From an uncultured Prochlorococcus sp. (lineage in GTDB: Bacteria; Cyanobacteriota; Cyanobacteriia; PCC-6307; Cyanobiaceae), in assembly GCA_902590355.1 (NCBI GenBank), contig CACIWI010000001.1:65723-129722 (forward strand): a stretch of DNA of 64,000 bases, written 5' to 3'. How positions within the stretch are numbered: position 1 is the stretch's first letter; the number at the start of each line of letters is the position of its first letter. Shown in pieces: positions 16,981 to 26,869 of the stretch. The position numbers and the translations under genes are program-made. Below the pieces are notes generated by a model. The model had not been told where the DNA came from and made no database searches. It worked only from the letters and a program-made list of their open reading frames with translations.

Positions 16981-19900
16981 ATGCACAGGATATTAAATAT
17001 AGCAGGAAATGAAAAGAATAAGGATGATTTAATCGAGCAACCAGTTGCAGATTTTATTTTTATAACAAGCGTCAAAGCTGATTTAAATCTTTTATCGAAC
17101 TTATTGTTTGAAAAAGAATTTGCTTCATTAAAAAATAATATTAGAGCTTTAGAAATTTCTAATTTAAATTCCTCAGCTCAAGTAGATAATTATCTATTTA
17201 AAACTATTAATTATGCAAAAGTTGTCGTACTAAGATTATTTGGAGATAAAGGTACATGGAACTATGGAATTGAACAACTTTTAAATTGGCAAGCAGTTGA
17301 TAAAAAAAGGAAGTTAGTAATCCTATCAGGTACCATTGATCAGGAAATTTCCTTATGTGAAATAAGTAGTATAGATAAAGATGTAGCATTAAATATTTCT
17401 AAATTACTAAGATCTGGAGGACTGGATAATTATAGAAAATTTCTTAATTGCTTAAATTATTTAAAAACAGATGAAACATTAATTCCTGAAGAGTTTTTGA
17501 AGATTTCTTTTTATGCAGATCCTTATTTGTATGACTGGAAAATTGAAAAAGGCGAAAAGATAGGAATAATATCCTATAAATCGCTTTTTTTAGCTAATGA
17601 AATTGAAGTAAACGAAAAACTTAACTTACAGTTAAGAAAATGTGGTCTATCCCCAAAAACATTTTTTATTTCAACTCTAAAAGATCATATTATTCAAAAG
17701 AAATTAATAAAAATTTTTAAAAAAGAAAATATTAAAATAATAATTACCACAACTTCATTTTCTTCATCTCAAATCAAAAATAATGATTTAATTGAAAATT
17801 CTACAAATATTTTTACTTCTCTTAAAATCCCAATTTTACAGCTTCTTTCTTCTAGTATATCAAAAAAAAATTGGATAAATTCATCAATTGGAATGAATTC
17901 ATCTGATTTATTAATGCAAATAATTATTCCCGAATTTGATGGAAGAATTATTACTACCTGTCCTTCTGGATTTAAAGAAATAATATCAAAAAAAAATTCA
18001 CTTTACACTGAAATAACTAGTTACAAAGCTTATCAAATAGGGATTGAATGGATTTCAAAATTAGCAACAAATTATGTGAAACTTCAAAAACTTAATAATT
18101 TTGATAAAAGAATTTGTTTAGTAATAAGTAATTATCCAGTAAAGAATGGAAGAATAGGTAATGGCGTTGGTCTAAATACACCATCTTCAATAGTAAATAT
18201 TCTTAATTGGTTAAAAGAAGAAGGTTATGACCTTGGATCTTGTAATTATCCTCAAGATTCTTCGGAATTAATGTCAATGCTTATAAAAACTAGAACAAAT
18301 GATATTGAATCTCAAAATAATAAACCACTAGATTACTTACCACTTAGTGAATATTTACAATATTGGAATTATTTAGAACTAGATCCAAAAAATATTATTG
18401 TTAATCGTTGGGGTAAACCTTCTGATGCGATCGATCTAGATAATGAAGGCTTCTCAATAAATGGTCTTAGATTTGGAAAAATAACATTATTGATTCAACC
18501 TCAACGAGGTTATGACACTTACACTGATAAAGATATTCATTCTCCTGATCTTCCACCTCCCCATAGATATTTAGCACAATATTTTTGGATTGAAAAAGTT
18601 TTTAATGCAAATGCTATTTGCCATATTGGCAAACATGGGACTGTTGAATGGTTACCTGGCAAATCTATAGGTCTCAGCAATAAATGTTTTCCAAATATTA
18701 TTTGTCCAGCGATACCCAATATATATCCCTTTATCGTAAATGATCCTGGAGAAGGATCCCAAGCTAAAAGAAGAACTGCTGCCACAATTATTGATCATTT
18801 AACTCCTCCTTTGGATAGGTCAGAATTATATGGAAAATATTCAATATTAGAAAATTATTTAGACGAATATTTTGAAGCAAAATTATTAAATTCTAATCGT
18901 ATTGAAATAATAGAAAAATCCATTTTTGAATTAATTAAAAAAGATTTTAGTGAAATTACTTTAATGAATAAAAATAATCAAATAGAAGAAATTGATTCCT
19001 TTCTTTGCAAAATTAAAGAATCTCAAATAAGAACAGGTTTGCATGTTTTTGGCAATAGGCAGAATGATATTAATGAAATAAATTTATTCTTGTGTATTGC
19101 AAGAGTACCGAATGCCAACCGAATTGGTATTGTTCAATATATAGCGAAAAATTTAAAACTAGATTTGAATCCTTGGACAAATAAATATGATCAAAAGGTA
19201 AGTGAAAAGGATAAAAAAATATTAATGAGGTTTTCAAACAAAAAAATATTAAATTTTAGAATGGCTATCGAGTTTTTGGAACAACAAGCAAAATATATAA
19301 TATATTCGTTTTTTTATAAAAAGAAAACCAATATAAATTATTTAAACAAATATAAAAATCAGAAAATAATAGACTATTTCTTTAATGATAAAAAACATAA
19401 TAGTTATTTTTTATTATTAAAAAATGAGATCCTTAATCCAATCATTAATTCTTCATATAGTGAAAAATTATCATTTATTAATTCATTAAATGGTAAATAT
19501 GTAAAAAGTGGTCCATCTGGAGCCCCTACCAGAGGTAAAACTGAGGCTTTACCCACGGGTAAAAATTTCTTTTCAGTTGATGCGAGAGGTCTGCCAACTG
19601 AATCAGCATGGAGTGTTGGTTGTAAATCTGCATCCCAGATAATTAATTTATATAAACAAGAAAATGGAGAAGATTTAAAAAATATAGCAATATCTGTTTG
19701 GGCGACATCCACCATGCGAAATGGTGGAGAAGACATTTGTCAAATATTATATTTATTGGGCTTAAAACCTATTTGGGATGGACCCTCAAGAAGAGTAGTT
19801 GACTTAGAAATCATTCCTTTATCTGTTCTCGATAGGCCAAGAGTTGATGTTACATTAAGGATTTCGGGAATGTTTAGAGATGCATTTCCTCAGTTAGTTA

Positions 19901-20721
19901 AATTAACTTCTAAAGCAATAAATCTTATTTCTAATCTTAAAGAGAATGATTATTTTAACCCTCTTGCTAGAGCATTAAAGGATGGTGACCCAATGAATCG
20001 TATATTTGGGTCAGCTCCAGGTTCATATGGAGCTGGTCTACAAGAATTAATATCAAATTCTAATTGGGAAAATATAGATGATTTTGGAGAATCTTTTCTT
20101 AATTGGAGTAAGTGGATTTATAGCGATAATCTTGAACCTGTAGAGAATAAACAATCATTAGTAAATGCCCTTAAAAATGTACAGTTAGTTGTTCATAACC
20201 AAGATAATAAGGAACATGATATTTTAGATTCTGATGACTATTATCAGTTTCAGGGTGGTTTATCTTCAGCAGTAAAAAAAATAAGCGGTAAATTACCTGA
20301 AATGTATCATGGTGATTTATCTAAATTTGGATTATCTAAAATTACAAAATTAGAAGATGAAATTAATAAAGTTGTTATATCAAGAATACTTAACCCTAAA
20401 TGGATAAATGGAATGAAGGATAATGGTTATAAAGGAGCGTTTGAATTTTCAGCGACACTAGATTACTTATATGCTTTTGATGCTTCTACTGAAGTAGTAT
20501 CAGATTGGTGTTATGAGGAAGTTTATAAATCATGGTTATGTGATCGGGATCTTAGGAATTTCTTTCTAGAGAATAATCCATGGGCATTAAGAGATATTGC
20601 GCAAAGATTTCTTGAAATTGTCAATAGAAAAATGTGGAATAATTGTTCTTCTGATGTCATTGAAAATTTAAAGAAAATAATTATTAATACTGAATCAATA
20701 ATTGAAAAAAACGAATTCTGA
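16981..20721 (+). CDS. cobN: Cobaltochelatase subunit CobN
   Basis: Large chelatase subunit that inserts cobalt into hydrogenobyrinate diamide (or a related corrinoid) in cobalamin synthesis, with ATP hydrolysed by ChlI/ChlD-type partners not in this window. The 1246 residues include HIGKHGTVEWLPGK, GNGVGLNTPSS, VWATSTMRNGGEDICQ and RPRVDVTLRISGMFRDAFPQ, which are CobN signatures. ChlH is the close paralog; the divergent N-terminal third and overall match favour CobN. It is divergent from ilvE and ends 1 nt before the convergent PHP gene. Confidence 0.93.
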   Translation: MHRILNIAGNEKNKDDLIEQPVADFIFITSVKADLNLLSNLLFEKEFASLKNNIRALEISNLNSSAQVDNYLFKTINYAKVVVLRLFGDKGTWNYGIEQLLNWQAVDKKRKLVILSGTIDQEISLCEISSIDKDVALNISKLLRSGGLDNYRKFLNCLNYLKTDETLIPEEFLKISFYADPYLYDWKIEKGEKIGIISYKSLFLANEIEVNEKLNLQLRKCGLSPKTFFISTLKDHIIQKKLIKIFKKENIKIIITTTSFSSSQIKNNDLIENSTNIFTSLKIPILQLLSSSISKKNWINSSIGMNSSDLLMQIIIPEFDGRIITTCPSGFKEIISKKNSLYTEITSYKAYQIGIEWISKLATNYVKLQKLNNFDKRICLVISNYPVKNGRIGNGVGLNTPSSIVNILNWLKEEGYDLGSCNYPQDSSELMSMLIKTRTNDIESQNNKPLDYLPLSEYLQYWNYLELDPKNIIVNRWGKPSDAIDLDNEGFSINGLRFGKITLLIQPQRGYDTYTDKDIHSPDLPPPHRYLAQYFWIEKVFNANAICHIGKHGTVEWLPGKSIGLSNKCFPNIICPAIPNIYPFIVNDPGEGSQAKRRTAATIIDHLTPPLDRSELYGKYSILENYLDEYFEAKLLNSNRIEIIEKSIFELIKKDFSEITLMNKNNQIEEIDSFLCKIKESQIRTGLHVFGNRQNDINEINLFLCIARVPNANRIGIVQYIAKNLKLDLNPWTNKYDQKVSEKDKKILMRFSNKKILNFRMAIEFLEQQAKYIIYSFFYKKKTNINYLNKYKNQKIIDYFFNDKKHNSYFLLLKNEILNPIINSSYSEKLSFINSLNGKYVKSGPSGAPTRGKTEALPTGKNFFSVDARGLPTESAWSVGCKSASQIINLYKQENGEDLKNIAISVWATSTMRNGGEDICQILYLLGLKPIWDGPSRRVVDLEIIPLSVLDRPRVDVTLRISGMFRDAFPQLVKLTSKAINLISNLKENDYFNPLARALKDGDPMNRIFGSAPGSYGAGLQELISNSNWENIDDFGESFLNWSKWIYSDNLEPVENKQSLVNALKNVQLVVHNQDNKEHDILDSDDYYQFQGGLSSAVKKISGKLPEMYHGDLSKFGLSKITKLEDEINKVVISRILNPKWINGMKDNGYKGAFEFSATLDYLYAFDASTEVVSDWCYEEVYKSWLCDRDLRNFFLENNPWALRDIAQRFLEIVNRKMWNNCSSDVIENLKKIIINTESIIEKNEF

Positions 20722-20722
20722 A

Positions 20723-21370
20723 TTATCTGCCTAATAGTGAAAGTCCATGACTATCTGTTCCGCATGTTTTTAGCATTGAATATTTATCTGCTAATTTATC
20801 TATTTCTGAACATACAAATAGACTAGGATTCCATACTTCATTAAGTTCATAATCGTACCAAACCTCTATTCCATCAATTCCTTGAATTTTGGCTTCTGGA
20901 ATTAATTTATAAAAGGGAATCCTATACCTCGCAGGATGAGCAAGAAATGATAAACCACCAGCTAAATTTATTGCTTTAATAACTGATTTAATATTTAAAT
21001 CATTACCTATTGGAGATTCTCCAAGTATGTAGGGATTTAGGTATCTACTTTTTATATCTATTCCCAATCCAATTACATGTACTAAACATCCTAGAATCAA
21101 ACAATTAATTTCTATTCCCGAAATTAATGTAAATGAATCTTTAGGATAATTTTTGAGTATATTATTTTTTTTTATGTATTCATGAGCTTTAATTGTATGA
21201 TGATCGGTTATTGATAAAAATTTCAAGTTATTTTTATAAGCTTGTTCTAAAAGTTCATTAGGTTCTAAACTTCCATCACTAAATTTTGTATGACAGTGAA
21301 AATTAATATTTTTAGGGCAACTATATTTATTAATATTGGAAGTTAATTTTATTAATTCTTCCCTATTCAT
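20723..21370 (-). CDS. PHP-domain metal-dependent phosphoesterase
   Basis: Predicted phosphatase or nuclease of the polymerase-and-histidinol-phosphatase superfamily. Metal-binding motifs are clear: FHCHTKFSDGSLEPNEL near residues 24-40, SITDHHT about 30 residues later, ISGIEINC, LAHPARYR, and a C-terminal GTDSHG. At 215 residues it is a single domain. The first 8 bases overlap hemJ on the same strand. The substrate is unknown. Confidence 0.85.
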   Translation of the reverse strand: MNREELIKLTSNINKYSCPKNINFHCHTKFSDGSLEPNELLEQAYKNNLKFLSITDHHTIKAHEYIKKNNILKNYPKDSFTLISGIEINCLILGCLVHVIGLGIDIKSRYLNPYILGESPIGNDLNIKSVIKAINLAGGLSFLAHPARYRIPFYKLIPEAKIQGIDGIEVWYDYELNEVWNPSLFVCSEIDKLADKYSMLKTCGTDSHGLSLLGR

Positions 21371-21929
21371 TACTTAATGAATTCTCATTTTTCTTTCTAA
21401 TCTTTGCATATAATTGTATTGAAGCCAACATGAAAATAATTAGTCCAACCACACTCCATGTAGCAACACTAGTTGGAAAATTATTTTTAAAAACAACTAA
21501 AAGTACAATTATAAATAATAATAAAGTAGGCAATTCATTTAATAATCTCAGTTTTTTTGCTGAAATCGCTGAAGTACCATTTTGTAATGAATACATTATT
21601 TTGTAACAATATGAATGATAAATTACTAATCCTAAAACAAAAGAAATTTTAATTTGCAACCACTTCTCACTTAACCAACTTGGTTGCATAATAACCATGC
21701 ATATAGCCATACTTAAAGCTAATATCATCCCAGGAGTTGTGATTATATTCGCCAGCCTTTTTTCCATCAAGGTGTATTGTTTATTAAAGGCAATTTTTAA
21801 TTCATTATCCATATTTTTAGATTCTTCATGATATATAAAAAGTCTTACTAAATAAAAAAGTCCCGCAAACCAAACGATTACACCAATAATGTGAAGTGAT
21901 TTAAACCAGAGATATGTTTCAGCTGCCAA
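21363..21929 (-). CDS. hemJ: Protoporphyrinogen IX oxidase HemJ
   Basis: Membrane oxidase of late tetrapyrrole synthesis, feeding haem and chlorophyll. The 188-residue protein has about four to five hydrophobic helices, an N-terminal YLWFKSLHIIGVIVWFAGLF with the conserved His13, and a second conserved patch (SEKWLQIKISFVLGLVIYHS). HemJ replaces HemG/HemY in most cyanobacteria. It overlaps the PHP-domain gene by 8 bp and is 87 nt downstream of uvrC on the same strand. Confidence 0.93.
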   Translation of the reverse strand: MAAETYLWFKSLHIIGVIVWFAGLFYLVRLFIYHEESKNMDNELKIAFNKQYTLMEKRLANIITTPGMILALSMAICMVIMQPSWLSEKWLQIKISFVLGLVIYHSYCYKIMYSLQNGTSAISAKKLRLLNELPTLLLFIIVLLVVFKNNFPTSVATWSVVGLIIFMLASIQLYAKIRKKNENSLSNE

Positions 21930-22016
21930 ATTACTAGATTAATTTATAAATATATATTTTAATATAGTTATATTTAACAATATCAAGAAATCTATTTTTC
22001 AAAAATTAATTAATAT

Positions 22017-23975
22017 TTATAACTCGTGAAAATACTCATATATTTCATTTACTGAATTTTTTCCAAGGCCTTTAACTTTTGATAAATCCTTTTTACTAGC
22101 TATTCTTATCGCGTCTATTGATTTAAAATGCTCAAGTAATTCTCTTATTCTTGATGGTCCTAATCCACTGATTTGGGATAATTGAGATCTATTCATTCGC
22201 TTAGATCTTTTGTCTCTATGAAAAGATAATGCAAATCTATGGGCTTCATCTCTTACCCTTCTTAATAGAAGAACTCCTTTTTGATTTTCATCTGTATCAA
22301 GAGACTTTTTAAAGCCAGGAATAAATATTTCTTCATTTTTTTTTGCCAATGAACATATAGTAACTTCCTCCTCAAGATTTAATTCTTTTAATGCTTTAAT
22401 AGCAGCATTTAACTGCCCTTTACCTCCGTCAATCATTATTAAATCAGGCCAATCTGATAGAAGTTCATTTTCTAATTTACTATTCGTTTTATCATTTACT
22501 ATTGAAAAATCCCCTCCGCTTTTTTTAAATCTTGACCATTTTTTAAACCTTCTATGTATTACTTCATATATGGAAGCAAAATCATCACTATGTCCTACAA
22601 AAACGTTTGGATCATTAATTTTATATTTTCTATAATGTTGTTTAGAAGGAACTCCATCAATAAAGACGACTTGTGATGCTACAGGGTCACTACCTTGAAT
22701 ATGGCTTATATCATAACCTTCAATTCTTTTAGGTTGTTCGCTTAATTCAAGTATTTGGGCAAGATCCTCAATTGATGATTCATTATCTTGTATCCCATTT
22801 AATATTCTATCTAATTCCAATTTTGAATTTTTTAAAACCATCTCTACAGTTTCATGTTTTTTATTTCTTTTTGGGATTAAGATTTTTACTCTTTTTTTTC
22901 TTAGCTCCGTTAACCAATCCTCTATGGTTTCTTGTTTTGGAAGATTATATTGAATAAGAATTTCTGATGGTATTTCTACGGCTTCTACATTCATATAATG
23001 CTCTTCTAATACTTTTTGAAGAATAAGTTTTTCATCTTCATTATTTAATTTTTGACTATATCCAATTCTCCCAATGAGCTTACCAGATCTCATTTGGAAA
23101 ATTTGTATACTAGCTATATTTTTTTCTGAAACTATTCCAAAAATATCTCTATTAATTGAAGAATCTGGTATTGATATTTTTTGTGATTCAGTTAATAATT
23201 TTAAACCTGAAATTTGGTCCCTTATTTTTGCTGCATTCTCAAAATCTAAATCATTTGAAAATTGCAACATCTTTTTTTGTAAAAATATTTCTAAGTCATC
23301 ATTTCTTCCCTGAAATATCATAGATACTTGTTTCATTATTTTTTTATAATCTTCAGATGATATAACTTCTTGGCAAACTCCTGGACATCTTCCTATTGAA
23401 TAATTTAAACAAGTTCTATCTTTATAGACTGGTCTTGGTCTTTGTCTAAGTGGAAATATTTTTTTTATCGTAAATAATGTTCTCCTTAATAATCCTACAT
23501 CAACATAAGGTCCATAATATCTATCTAAATTATTTCTATTTCTTCTTCTTCTTGTAATAAATATTCGAGGATATTTTTCACTCCAAGTTATGCAAAGATA
23601 TGGATATTTCTTATCATCTTTTAAAAGAATATTAAAGTATGGTTTGTTTGTTTTAATTAAATTTGACTCTAAGTTTAATGCTTCATATTCGCTATCTGTG
23701 ACTATAATTTCTATTTCAGTAATTTGACGAACCATCAAACTTAATCGAGGAGTCAAATCTGAATAATTATTGAAATAACTACTTACTCTACTGCGAAGTT
23801 TTTTAGATTTACCAATATAAAGTAAATTATTATCAATATCTTTAAAAAGATAACAACCAGACGACTTTGGAATTTCGGATAATCTTGATTTTAATAACTC
23901 CTTATTGTTAATTAATTTATATTCAATTTTAAAATTATATTTGTTATCTATTGTATCGATGGAGGAATTACTCAT
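22017..23975 (-). CDS. uvrC: Excinuclease ABC subunit C
   Basis: Dual-incision nuclease of UvrABC repair. The 652 residues include a GIY-YIG nuclease near residues 40-70 (GCYLFKDIDNNLLYIGKSKK), a UVR motif for UvrB contact (DLDFENAAKIRDQI), an RNase H-like domain for the 5' cut (GYDISHIQGSDPVASQVVF, LIMIDGGKGQLNAA), and tandem helix-hairpin-helix motifs at the C-terminus (LSQISGLGPSRIRELLEHF). Length is normal. It is 9 nt downstream of a flavin reductase-like gene on the same strand. Confidence 0.98.
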   Translation of the reverse strand: MSNSSIDTIDNKYNFKIEYKLINNKELLKSRLSEIPKSSGCYLFKDIDNNLLYIGKSKKLRSRVSSYFNNYSDLTPRLSLMVRQITEIEIIVTDSEYEALNLESNLIKTNKPYFNILLKDDKKYPYLCITWSEKYPRIFITRRRRNRNNLDRYYGPYVDVGLLRRTLFTIKKIFPLRQRPRPVYKDRTCLNYSIGRCPGVCQEVISSEDYKKIMKQVSMIFQGRNDDLEIFLQKKMLQFSNDLDFENAAKIRDQISGLKLLTESQKISIPDSSINRDIFGIVSEKNIASIQIFQMRSGKLIGRIGYSQKLNNEDEKLILQKVLEEHYMNVEAVEIPSEILIQYNLPKQETIEDWLTELRKKRVKILIPKRNKKHETVEMVLKNSKLELDRILNGIQDNESSIEDLAQILELSEQPKRIEGYDISHIQGSDPVASQVVFIDGVPSKQHYRKYKINDPNVFVGHSDDFASIYEVIHRRFKKWSRFKKSGGDFSIVNDKTNSKLENELLSDWPDLIMIDGGKGQLNAAIKALKELNLEEEVTICSLAKKNEEIFIPGFKKSLDTDENQKGVLLLRRVRDEAHRFALSFHRDKRSKRMNRSQLSQISGLGPSRIRELLEHFKSIDAIRIASKKDLSKVKGLGKNSVNEIYEYFHEL

Positions 23976-23984
23976 TTATAGTAA

Positions 23985-24473
23985 TTAACCTCCATAATTC
24001 CAGCCAGTTGAAGATAAATTTAGTGAGTCAACATCGTTATTCAAATAAGCAAATTTAACCTCTCCTACAAAAACTGTATGGTCTCCATGAATTACACTTC
24101 CAACAACATTACATTCAACTCCACCCACACTATCTACCAATATAGGCAATCCAAGCTCACCTAAATTAAATTCAACAGATTCAAATCTACCTCCTAATGC
24201 TTTTTGGGGTTTAAAGAAAACAGCTGCTAGATCCTTTTGATCACTTTTGAGCACATTTAATGAAAACTTATTGGTAGAATTTATTATTTCATGACTAGAA
24301 CCCTCTGCTCTAACTGCCATTACAACTAATGGGGGGTTGAAGGAACCTTGAGTCACCCAACTTGCAGTAAATCCATTCACTTCATTTTTATCCTCGTCTC
24401 TAACACCACAAATAAATAATCCGTGAGGTATTTTTCTTAATAAGATTTTTTTTGCTTCTAGATTTAATGTCAT
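23985..24473 (-). CDS. Flavin reductase-like FMN-binding protein
   Basis: A 162-residue single-domain protein of the flavin reductase split-barrel family. The pattern HGLFICGVRDEDKNEVNGFT, ASWVTQGSFNPPLVVMAV and the later FSLNVL segment match this fold, which binds FMN and often serves an NAD(P)H:flavin reductase or oxygenase partner. No partner is next to it. It is first in the run with uvrC (9-nt gap) and divergent from coaD. The physiological substrate is unknown. Confidence 0.85.
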   Translation of the reverse strand: MTLNLEAKKILLRKIPHGLFICGVRDEDKNEVNGFTASWVTQGSFNPPLVVMAVRAEGSSHEIINSTNKFSLNVLKSDQKDLAAVFFKPQKALGGRFESVEFNLGELGLPILVDSVGGVECNVVGSVIHGDHTVFVGEVKFAYLNNDVDSLNLSSTGWNYGG

Positions 24474-24532
24474 AATTGATTTATCTAATTCTCTTATTTT
24501 AACTAAATTTCTTCTTCGATCATAATAAATTC

Positions 24533-25006
24533 ATGAAAATTCTTTATCCAGGTACATTTGATCCTTTAACTTACGGGCATCTTGATTTAATAGAAAGGGC
24601 TGAAAAAATATTTGGCAATCTAGTTGTTGCCGTTTTAGAAAATACTTCTAAAACACCAACATTTAATCTTCAAAGAAGAATAATTCAAATTAAAAATTCT
24701 CTATCTCATTTATCTAATATTGAAGTTATTTCTTATTCTGGACTCACTGTTGATTGTGCAAATGATCTAAAAGCTAATCTTATTCTTAGAGGTTTAAGAG
24801 CAATGAGTGATTTTGAGTATGAACTTCAGATTTCTCATACAAATAAATCTCTTAATAATGATATTGAAACTATATTTCTATCGACAAATACAAATTATAG
24901 TTTTCTTAGTAGTTCTTTAGTAAAAGAAGTTGCAAAATTTGGTGGTGAAATTAATCACATGGTACCCCCCTCTGTTGAAAGGGATTTAAAAGAATATTTT
25001 AAATAA
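24533..25006 (+). CDS. coaD: Phosphopantetheine adenylyltransferase
   Basis: Joins ATP and 4'-phosphopantetheine to make dephospho-CoA. The 157-residue protein begins [20 protein letters not shown], where TYGH is the nucleotidyltransferase (T/H)XGH motif, and contains [14 protein letters not shown] for substrate binding. It is divergent from the flavin reductase-like gene (59-bp spacer) and convergent with dacB (8-nt gap). Confidence 0.98.
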   Translation: MKILYPGTFDPLTYGHLDLIERAEKIFGNLVVAVLENTSKTPTFNLQRRIIQIKNSLSHLSNIEVISYSGLTVDCANDLKANLILRGLRAMSDFEYELQISHTNKSLNNDIETIFLSTNTNYSFLSSSLVKEVAKFGGEINHMVPPSVERDLKEYFK

Positions 25007-25014
25007 TATTTTTA

Positions 25015-26241
25015 TTAGCAAGATTTCAAGTAATAAACATCACGTAATAATTTAAACGCTTTTTCTTTATCAATATTATTAGAATTTTGGATAATGCTTA
25101 CAATTATTGGCTTTTCATTTTTATACAAAAAGCCAGATAATGCAAATACATTTGAAAGAGTCCCAGTTTTTCCAAAAAACTTGCCAGATAATTCACTATT
25201 TACAAATCTTTTAGCTAAAGTTCCTCTCATTCCCATAATTGCAAGTGAAGATTGATAAGCTTTAAAATCATTAGAATATCTCATTTTATCTAAAAATAAT
25301 ACAACTAACTTAGTTGTAATTTTATTATTTCTAGACAATCCACTAGCATCTGCAAAGTATGTATTAGTTACAGGGAGCCCTTTATTTTTAAGCCATTTTT
25401 TCAATTTTATATAGTTATTATCGTTCCATGTATTTGAGGCATTTTTAAAGAGAGATTCAGCTGTAAAATTATGGCTTTCAGAATTTGTTAAAGTCAATAA
25501 GGAAAGAATTGGAGTTGAAGATATTATATTTATCGCTGTACTATCTTTTAAATAAGATGTCTTTTGTGAATCAAAAAAATTTATATTTACTTTTGAATTT
25601 GGAAATTTATTTTTTAAATAGTTTTCAATAAAATTTTTTAAAGCATAAATATCTTCATATTTATTGTGATTACTTTCTATAGCAAGAGATGTAATTGGAG
25701 AGCCATATTCGTAAAGTTTATCAGTATTTGTCCATCCATTTGGCCAATATAATTTTGAATGAATTTCTACAATATTAAAGTTAATAATTTTATTTTCTTT
25801 AACATTTGAAACTAGTTCGATTATGTGATCATAATTTAGATCTGGATCACCTTGACCGAGCAAATAATAATTGTTTTTATTTTTTTTTAATAAGGAAGTA
25901 TTTAAATTATTATTTAATTTATATTTACTTAGAACATAAGCTGATGAGAATAATTTTTGATTTGATGCCGGCAACCTTGGAACTTCATCATTATAGGAAC
26001 TTATTATTTCGCCTTTATTATTAATAATCGATACACTAAATGAGTCATCAAGCGTTTTATTCAATAAAGCATCATAAGTAGGACATTTTTTATTTTTAGT
26101 AATTAATCCAGGGAAATTAAAATAAATACTATTTAAAATAGTTATCTTTTGATTTACTAGCAAATATCTTATTAGGATAGGTGATGTTCCTAATACAAGA
26201 ACAATAAATAAACATGAATAAATTTTTTTTATCACATTCAA
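25015..26241 (-). CDS. dacB: D-alanyl-D-alanine carboxypeptidase/endopeptidase (PBP4 family)
   Basis: Family S13 peptidoglycan hydrolase. The three active-site motifs are visible: SNQK (93-96), SRN (303-305) and KTG (358-360). One N-terminal hydrophobic helix (about 8-28) anchors or exports it to the periplasm. At 408 residues it is slightly short for the family, with a reduced insertion region. It is last in a tight minus-strand run, starting 1 nt after the DUF1995 gene, which follows a cysteine desulfurase and dapF. DapF makes the meso-diaminopimelate found in the wall this enzyme acts on. Confidence 0.92.
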   Translation of the reverse strand: MNVIKKIYSCLFIVLVLGTSPILIRYLLVNQKITILNSIYFNFPGLITKNKKCPTYDALLNKTLDDSFSVSIINNKGEIISSYNDEVPRLPASNQKLFSSAYVLSKYKLNNNLNTSLLKKNKNNYYLLGQGDPDLNYDHIIELVSNVKENKIINFNIVEIHSKLYWPNGWTNTDKLYEYGSPITSLAIESNHNKYEDIYALKNFIENYLKNKFPNSKVNINFFDSQKTSYLKDSTAINIISSTPILSLLTLTNSESHNFTAESLFKNASNTWNDNNYIKLKKWLKNKGLPVTNTYFADASGLSRNNKITTKLVVLFLDKMRYSNDFKAYQSSLAIMGMRGTLAKRFVNSELSGKFFGKTGTLSNVFALSGFLYKNEKPIIVSIIQNSNNIDKEKAFKLLRDVYYLKSC

Positions 26242-26242
26242 C

Positions 26243-26869
26243 CTATAAATTTATAAAAATAGATTCGTTGTCCGGTTTAATTTCAAATTCTTTTTTAAAA
26301 AAATATTTTTTGTTTTCTTCTTTAAAAAGCAACCAATTATTTGGATAAATATGCATAAGAGCAGCTTTATTTAAAGGCTGAAGAAAATAAATATTTTTCC
26401 AAGTTTTGACAAAGTTTTTACGTCGCTCTCTGATAACACTTCCTATACCAATATTTGCATCTTCAAATTTTGGATTTAATGAATAATGCGTTCCTTGATA
26501 ATTATCAGACATTGGTTCAAATGAATCGAAATCATATGGCTGAGGTAGTATCGATATCATTACACTATCAATATTGTTTATATTATTTGACTCATTAAAT
26601 GATTTAAAAGTAAAGATTTTATCTTTGATATTTGGATAGTCCCTTTGAGCCAAAGCAACAGCACCTTGATCAGCAAATGTTATGAATACATCATTATCTT
26701 TAGATAATATCTTGTATATAGTTATTCCAATTTTGTTAAACTTCAACCCTTCAAAATTAAATTCTATAGTAAATCTTTTATTTGAATCTAATAAACTTGA
26801 AATAATTGCATCCTCCATGTTCTTAAGAGATTCATTTAAATCTTTAGGTAGTCTGTAATTTTTTTCCAT
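26243..26869 (-). CDS. DUF1995 (LPA3-like) protein
   Basis: A 208-residue soluble protein with the DUF1995 pattern: opening LPKDLNESLKNMEDAI, RFTIEFNFEGLKF, and a late WLLFKEENKKYFFKKEF. The plant relative LPA3 helps photosystem II assembly, so a related role is possible but not shown here. The start codon shares one base with the cysteine desulfurase stop, and dacB starts 1 nt after its end, so translation is probably coupled. Confidence 0.88.
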   Translation of the reverse strand: MEKNYRLPKDLNESLKNMEDAIISSLLDSNKRFTIEFNFEGLKFNKIGITIYKILSKDNDVFITFADQGAVALAQRDYPNIKDKIFTFKSFNESNNINNIDSVMISILPQPYDFDSFEPMSDNYQGTHYSLNPKFEDANIGIGSVIRERRKNFVKTWKNIYFLQPLNKAALMHIYPNNWLLFKEENKKYFFKKEFEIKPDNESIFINL

